Shown here: positions 8,961 through 12,688 of the stretch, piece after piece
Numbering within the stretch: position 1 is the first letter of the stretch
Layout: each line of letters opens with the position of its first letter
Assembly: GCA_964405325.1 (NCBI GenBank)
Contig: CAYONM010000110.1
Coordinates: forward strand, 1-12,688
Reading direction: 5' to 3'
Origin: CAYONM01 sp964405325
GTDB lineage: Bacteria > Planctomycetota > UBA11346
DNA: 12,688 bases
Translations under genes and position numbers: made by a program
Notes under the pieces: generated by a model
The model's input: only the letters and a program-made list of their open reading frames with translations
The model's database searches: none
What the model was told of the DNA's origin: nothing

Positions 8961-10715
8961 CTACGCCATCCCTTCCAACTCTTCCTGCGCTTCCAGCCAA
9001 TCAGCCTCCACCTGCTCCAATTCCGCCTGCCGCCCCGCCAATTCGGTGGTCACTTGCCGTGCGAGGGTGACATCGGTGGTATCCAGGCGGGCCTGGCAAT
9101 CGGCGATGACCTGCTGGAGCTTGCCCATTTTCCGTTCGGTTGCCGCCACCCGTTTACCCAACTCGTGCTTCCGTTTGCCGTCGGACATCTTCGGTTTTTC
9201 TGCCGAGGAGGAATCGGCTGCGGGCTTGCGATCCATCTCCTGACGCAAGCGATACAGATATTCCTCATAACTCCCGGGCACGGTCAAAACCCGGCCCTCG
9301 TGAACTCGCAGCACATGGTCGGCTACGCGACTAGCGAAGGTACGGTCGTGGCTGACCACGAAAACCGTGCCGGCATAGCAACGTAGCGCCGTTGCCAGGG
9401 CTTCGACGGTCTCCACGTCCAAGTGATTGGTCGGCTCGTCCAACAACATGACGCTGGGCTTGGCCAGGAGCAACCCGGCCAAGCAAAGCCGGGCGCGCTC
9501 ACCGCCAGAAAGAACCGCAACCCGCTTGTCGACATCGTCGCCTCGGAACAGAAAACTGCCGGCGGTATCGAGGATCTCCTGGCGCAAAGTACCTACCTCA
9601 GCCTGCATGGCGAGATAGCTATAAATGGTGGCCTCGGGATCGATGGCGCGGTAAACGTGCTGAGCGTAGACGGCCAGCTCACAGCCGTGCCCCCAACGCA
9701 TACTGCCGGCCAAAGCTGGCAGATCACCACAGAGGGTCCGAACCAGGGTGGTTTTGCCCTGGCCGTTGTCGCCGACGATCACCACTCTGGATCCGTAGTC
9801 GATGTCGAAGTCAATCTGTTCTGCGATACGCCTTTCCGGGTAACCTATGGCCATATCCGTTACCAGCAGGGCGGTGCCACGCCGGCGTTCGCAAGCCGGC
9901 ACTCGCAAAACCACGTCCGGCTCGTCTTCGGCCAATTCAGTCGTCTGTAGACGGTCCAATTGTTTTTGTTTATTGCGCGCCTGCGAGGCGGTGTTGGCAT
10001 TGGCGCGATTGCTGTCGATAAAACGCTGCAATTGTTGTTGCTTGGCGCGAATCGAGACGTTCTGGCGCTCAATGTGCTCGTGTTGCTCCTCGCGCATACG
10101 GAGGTAGTCATCAACGCTGCCGGGATGCTCGGTCAAGTCACTACCAGTGATGGCTATGGTATGGTCGCAGACCGCACGCAGCAGCTGCCGATCATGCGAA
10201 ACGATCAAGGCGCCACCGCGCCAGTCTGCCAGGAAACGCTCCAACAGGAGCTGGGTCCGTAAATCCAGGAAATTGGTCGGTTCGTCCAGTAGCAGGAAGT
10301 TCGGTTCACGCAGGAGCATGCCGGTCAGCTTGACGCGGGTCTGAAAACCTCCGGACAGTTGTCCCACCGGCCCGGCGATGATCTCGTTGTCCAGATCGAA
10401 GCGCGCCGCCACCTCGGCACAGCGCCAATCGGGCTGGTTGCTGTAACGCTGCAGGAAATCCACCACCGCTTCCTCGGGGCCAAATGGGTCGTGCTGCTCC
10501 AAATAGGCCAGGCGCAAATCCGACGACAGCCAGAGCGCGCCAGAATCGGCTTCTTCCTCACCCAGCAAGAGGCGGCAGAGGGTGGATTTGCCGGTGCCGT
10601 TACGACCGATCAGGCCGTAACGGTGCTCGTCAGTCAGCTGGCAGCTGGCCTCGTCCAACAAGACGCGGCCGCCGTAGGCTTTGTGGATCTTTTCGGCGCG
10701 GATCAGGACGGACAC
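8961..10715 (-). CDS. ABC-F family ATPase (Uup/YheS-like), translation-associated
   Basis: This 584-aa soluble protein has two tandem ABC ATPase domains and no transmembrane segments, the ABC-F layout. Family members act at the ribosome (EttA, Uup, YheS and antibiotic-resistance types). Domain 1: Walker A GRNGTGKS (37-44), Q74, signature LSGGF (120-124), Walker B LLLDEPTNFLD (141-151), SHD (173-175). A charged linker at about 200-265 (HEHIERQNVSIRAKQQQLQ and onward) corresponds to the ribosome-contacting P-site tRNA-interacting motif. Domain 2: Walker A GDNGQGKT (315-322), signature LSGGERARL (402-410), DEPTNHLD (426-433), SHD (455-457). The C-terminus (about 512-582) is a predicted coiled coil, as in Uup and YheS. 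Domain 1 has F where H is usual in DEPTNHLD, and LSGGF instead of LSGGW or LSGGQ. The start is GTG. A resistance role cannot be argued from sequence alone. Confidence 0.93.
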   Translation of the reverse strand: MSVLIRAEKIHKAYGGRVLLDEASCQLTDEHRYGLIGRNGTGKSTLCRLLLGEEEADSGALWLSSDLRLAYLEQHDPFGPEEAVVDFLQRYSNQPDWRCAEVAARFDLDNEIIAGPVGQLSGGFQTRVKLTGMLLREPNFLLLDEPTNFLDLRTQLLLERFLADWRGGALIVSHDRQLLRAVCDHTIAITGSDLTEHPGSVDDYLRMREEQHEHIERQNVSIRAKQQQLQRFIDSNRANANTASQARNKQKQLDRLQTTELAEDEPDVVLRVPACERRRGTALLVTDMAIGYPERRIAEQIDFDIDYGSRVVIVGDNGQGKTTLVRTLCGDLPALAGSMRWGHGCELAVYAQHVYRAIDPEATIYSYLAMQAEVGTLRQEILDTAGSFLFRGDDVDKRVAVLSGGERARLCLAGLLLAKPSVMLLDEPTNHLDVETVEALATALRCYAGTVFVVSHDRTFASRVADHVLRVHEGRVLTVPGSYEEYLYRLRQEMDRKPAADSSSAEKPKMSDGKRKHELGKRVAATERKMGKLQQVIADCQARLDTTDVTLARQVTTELAGRQAELEQVEADWLEAQEELEGMA

Positions 10716-10726
10716 AGAAATACCTC
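10713..10726 (-). promoter_or_regulatory. Ribosome binding site supporting the GTG start of the ABC-F gene
   Basis: Minus-strand GAGG (10726-10723) is 7 bases upstream of GTG (10715-10713). No ATG near this point would preserve the conserved opening MSVLIRAEKIHKAYGG, so the GTG start is well supported. Confidence 0.7.
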
Positions 10727-10760
10727 GTGATTTTCAGCTCGGCAGTCAAGCCAGCCAATA

Positions 10761-10793
10761 AATATCCGGAGAGGTAGCACCCCTCCGGATATT
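10761..10793 (-). terminator. Hairpin terminator after the pyrophosphorylase gene
   Basis: A perfect 11-bp inverted repeat, AATATCCGGAG (10761-10771) and CTCCGGATATT (10783-10793), encloses an 11-base loop. It starts 16 bases after the pyrophosphorylase stop. On the minus strand it is followed by TATTGG, a short and imperfect T-rich tract, so termination may be moderate. It separates the pyrophosphorylase gene from the ABC-F gene. Confidence 0.65.
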
Positions 10794-10808
10794 CGATCGG
10801 TCACGGCC

Positions 10809-12167
10809 TCACGCTTCCAAATAATAATCCCCGGTCACCTCGCTGACCCGACCGTCCCATTTCTCCAGGAATTGGGTTTCGGTGGCGGCGAACAGAGGCG
10901 AGATCTCGATCAGCGCGCCGGCGGGCAATTCCACCCGGACGCCAGCCTTGGTCAGCCATCCGGCATACAGCACGCTGGCAATCTGCTTGGCGCTTTCGGC
11001 GGAGTCGACCCCAGAAGCGTTTTTGACCGGTGCAAATTCCTTCGAGCGGTCGGCAACCAGACCCAGCGACACCTGGGCCTCGGGCAGCAGGTCGAAGATG
11101 AAGCGTTCATTTTTCCAACCGGTGACTTCGCGCACCCCCTCGGGCGTCCAGGCCTTGAGCGGTTTCTTGCTGCGATGCAACGGCAGCTTGAAATTGCGAT
11201 CGGCCAGGGAGCGGAAAAAGCCGATGCTCCAACAGTGCATGGCCGGCGAACCCCAGCGATAGATCAGGCTGCCGTCGGGATAGGTCAGACGCGTCTGTTC
11301 CGGGGTCAACTCGGTGTATTCGATGATCCGGTCGCGGCCGCTGACCTTTACCAAGTGCCCGAGTTTTTCATCCGGGTTGGCCTTTTCAAACACCTTGGTA
11401 ACCACATCCGCCTGCTCCAGCATGGCGACACCGACCAGCTCGGGATCGTCCATCGGCGCCAGGATGTTGTCGACCTGGATGTAGACCACCTGCTCGATGC
11501 CACGGCCAGCCAACTCGGCCAAGGTACCCGACTCGACCAAGGCAGTGTGGCAACCACCATGCCCATCGGGATTCTCCAACAGCACATCGCGGGCGGCGCG
11601 CAGCACCTTGCCCTGCTCATCGACGGAGGGCACCGTGCCCTGATTGAAAAACAGGACCTGGTCTTCGGCCAGACCGAAGTGGTCGTTGGCGGCAAAGAAG
11701 TCCTGGGTTTCGGCGTCGGTCATGGGGCTGGTCATAACTGCAAAGGGAATCGGCTGACCGTAGGCCTGGCTGGCGGCCTGGATTTTTTCCGCTTGGATCT
11801 GATAGATGCTCTTGCCGGAGTGGGCGCCAATGGAATAGCAGCCCTTGGGACCGGAATGACCGAGCCGGGTGCCCTGACCACCGGCCACCATCAGCACGGC
11901 GACCTTTCCAGCCTGATACGCGGCGATGCCGGCTTGGCGTAGTTCATCACGACGCTGGGCCCGTTCGTCCGGATCAACCACCCGACTCTTCTCAACCTGA
12001 TCCACTGGCACCGCTTCGGCCGGATGTTGGAGCTCGACCCAATCAATCTGCTGCAAACGGCTGAGATAGGCCTGGCGACTGGTGGCATCAAGTTCATCCA
12101 GACCGGCAAGCAGATGCTCCTGGCCAGCGGCCTTAACGGTTTCGGCGACATCGAAGAGCTCGGTCAT
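10809..12167 (-). CDS. Eukaryote-type UDP-sugar pyrophosphorylase (UDPGP type 1 family, UAP1-like)
   Basis: This 452-aa enzyme most likely joins UTP and a sugar 1-phosphate (GlcNAc-1-P or a hexose-1-P) into a UDP-sugar and pyrophosphate in the cytoplasm. The nucleotide-binding loop is AGGQGTRLG (95-103), followed by SGPKG (105-109). Further family blocks are PDGHGG (200-205), YIQVDN (229-234, probable metal or uridine contact), KLGHLVKVSG, IIEYTEL (281-287) and NERFIFDLLP (353-362). EFAPVKNASG (377-386) resembles the UAP1 block EFSPLKNA and favours a HexNAc enzyme over plain UGP. There is no left-handed beta-helix acetyltransferase domain, so it is not GlmU. The ATG at 12167 is chosen because AAAGGA lies 7 bases upstream; a GTG at 12170 is only 4 bases away. 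Hairpins flank the gene, so it is probably monocistronic. The exact sugar cannot be settled from sequence. Confidence 0.9.
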   Translation of the reverse strand: MTELFDVAETVKAAGQEHLLAGLDELDATSRQAYLSRLQQIDWVELQHPAEAVPVDQVEKSRVVDPDERAQRRDELRQAGIAAYQAGKVAVLMVAGGQGTRLGHSGPKGCYSIGAHSGKSIYQIQAEKIQAASQAYGQPIPFAVMTSPMTDAETQDFFAANDHFGLAEDQVLFFNQGTVPSVDEQGKVLRAARDVLLENPDGHGGCHTALVESGTLAELAGRGIEQVVYIQVDNILAPMDDPELVGVAMLEQADVVTKVFEKANPDEKLGHLVKVSGRDRIIEYTELTPEQTRLTYPDGSLIYRWGSPAMHCWSIGFFRSLADRNFKLPLHRSKKPLKAWTPEGVREVTGWKNERFIFDLLPEAQVSLGLVADRSKEFAPVKNASGVDSAESAKQIASVLYAGWLTKAGVRVELPAGALIEISPLFAATETQFLEKWDGRVSEVTGDYYLEA

Positions 12168-12180
12168 CACGCCATCCTTT
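12165..12180 (-). promoter_or_regulatory. Ribosome binding site deciding the pyrophosphorylase start
   Basis: Minus-strand AAAGGA (12180-12175) is 7 bases before ATG (12167-12165) and only 4 bases before the adjacent in-frame GTG (12170). The ATG is therefore the better start. Confidence 0.65.
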
Positions 12181-12273
12181 CACGGTGGGAAGTGGGTCGC
12201 ATGGTGCGAAAAGCGCGGTGGCTGCAAGTCAGGAGCGGCCCGCTGGCGGCGACATCGGACACCACTTACACCA

Positions 12274-12299
12274 AACGGCCTCCCCTGGGGGAGGCCGTT
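12274..12299 (-). terminator. Strong hairpin terminator after the acidic-tail membrane protein gene
   Basis: A perfect 12-bp inverted repeat, AACGGCCTCCCC (12274-12285) and GGGGAGGCCGTT (12288-12299), has only 2 bases between its arms; in practice the loop would be 4 to 6 bases. It begins about 32 bases past the stop codon at 12332. On the minus strand it is followed by TGGTGT, giving a short TTTGGTGT tail. The GC-rich stem suggests a factor-independent terminator, possibly working in both directions. Confidence 0.72.
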
Positions 12300-12331
12300 C
12301 CGACGGGCTCGTCAATACCACGAAAAAGCGA

Positions 12332-12688
12332 TCAGTCTTTCTTCTCGTCTTCGTCAGACTCCTGCTCGCCCTCCTCCTCAGACTTCTGCTCGCCCTCCTC
12401 CTCAGACTTCTGTTCGTCCTTGGGGGCTTCCTCAATGGTCTCGACTGCCTTCTGGTCTTCGCTGAAGCCGGGATCCGTGGTCTCGGCAACGGGCTCGTCG
12501 CCCTGCTCGCGGGCCTCGCGCTCGGCTTCCTCGGCAGCGGCCTTGGCTTCTTCTTCCAGCTCCTTGGCCAGTTTATCCAGGTCTTCCAGGTCCTCGTCGT
12601 CCCAGTAATCGTCCTCGCGGACGTTCAGGTAGGTCAGCATGCCACCAGCCAGGATGATGTTGACGCAGTAACCCAGGATCAGGTAGAG
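12332..12688 (-). CDS. C-terminal end of a membrane protein with an acidic repetitive tail, 5' end cut by window edge
   Basis: I do not recognise this protein. Its frame is open to the right edge, and 118 residues are visible. The first 20 or so (LYLILGYCVNIILAGGMLTY) form a likely transmembrane helix, after which NVREDDYWDDEDLEDLDKLA begins a soluble tail. An Ala/Glu/Lys-rich helix (KLAKELEEEAKAAAEEAERE) follows, then a low-complexity acidic region with a repeated SEEEGEQK unit, ending in DEDEKKD. The tail is probably cytoplasmic, but topology cannot be read from one helix. The ATG at 12640 could be taken for a start, but it falls inside the hydrophobic segment and the frame continues upstream, so it is probably internal. 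A terminator hairpin follows the stop. It may be part of a multi-pass protein. Confidence 0.75.
   Translation of the reverse strand, partial: LYLILGYCVNIILAGGMLTYLNVREDDYWDDEDLEDLDKLAKELEEEAKAAAEEAEREAREQGDEPVAETTDPGFSEDQKAVETIEEAPKDEQKSEEEGEQKSEEEGEQESDEDEKKD
12354..12421 (-). repeat. 24-bp in-frame tandem repeat in the acidic tail
   Basis: Two full 24-base copies (12354-12377 and 12378-12401, differing by one base in the aligned unit) and a partial third copy (12402-12421) encode successive SEEEGEQ-type octapeptides. The unit length is a multiple of three, so changes in copy number would lengthen or shorten the tail without breaking the frame. Confidence 0.85.

Noticed and set aside
10730..10758. 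Possible promoter TTGGCT, 17 bases, GAAAAT before the ABC-F gene
   Set aside because: Transcription would start inside or just after the ribosome binding site, leaving almost no leader, and both boxes match only four of six positions.
10872..11942. Plus-strand open frame of 356 codons
   Set aside because: It is antisense to the pyrophosphorylase, is of low-complexity GC-rich type and has no recognisable motif.
12332..12640. Reading the acidic-tail gene as a complete 102-aa protein starting at 12640
   Set aside because: The frame stays open to the window edge and the ATG falls within a hydrophobic transmembrane-like segment, so the gene is more likely cut by the edge.
12642..12649. Three copies of the E. 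coli Chi octamer GCTGGTGG on the minus strand (also 3143-3150 and 4887-4894)
   Set aside because: Three copies in 12.7 kb of GC-rich coding sequence can arise from codon context, and the RecC here differs at Chi-contact positions, so the E. coli octamer cannot be assumed to be active.
1..12688. Search by eye for a defence island, CRISPR array, insertion sequence, phage gene, tRNA or rRNA
   Set aside because: No direct repeat-spacer pattern, transposase motif, terminal inverted repeats or RNA-gene signature was found. RecBC here looks like the normal housekeeping repair enzyme.

Overview
The window is a compact stretch of bacterial chromosome, GC-rich by eye, in which every supported gene lies on the minus strand. 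Reading in the direction of transcription (right to left), it holds: the C-terminal end of a membrane protein with a very acidic repetitive tail; a eukaryote-type UDP-sugar (UAP1-like) pyrophosphorylase; an ABC-F ATPase; a secreted M1 zinc metallopeptidase; and recC followed by recB of a RecBCD recombination/repair nuclease. recB runs off the left edge with nearly all of its length present. recD is not in the window and could lie just beyond that edge. No tRNA, rRNA, insertion sequence, CRISPR array or phage gene was found, and no stretch above about 170 bases lacks a gene.

Regulatory layout: a 12-bp GC-rich hairpin closes the membrane-protein gene, and an 11-bp hairpin closes the pyrophosphorylase gene, so these two are probably separate transcription units. 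The ABC-F and peptidase genes are about 90 bases apart with no convincing terminator between them. recC has a candidate sigma-70-like promoter in the roughly 170-base gap before it. recC and recB overlap by 1 to 4 bases, with a strong Shine-Dalgarno inside the end of recC, so they are one translationally coupled operon.

Organism: a Gram-negative-type bacterium is likely (RecBCD, secreted M1 peptidase, ABC-F). The UAP1/UDPGP type 1 enzyme, with its GGQGTRLG and PKG motifs, resembles my recollection of proteins from the Planctomycetes and the wider PVC group. I therefore lean to that group, but this is a family-level impression and not a database result.

Functional view: these are mostly housekeeping genes (DNA break repair, nucleotide-sugar supply, ribosome-associated ATPase, extracytoplasmic peptide processing). 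I see no evidence of a novel defence or mobile system. The most useful leads are a RecC whose Chi-contacting positions differ from those of E. coli, a eukaryote-type pyrophosphorylase in a bacterium, an ABC-F protein with two unusual residues in its first ATP site, and the acidic repeat tail on an unidentified membrane protein.
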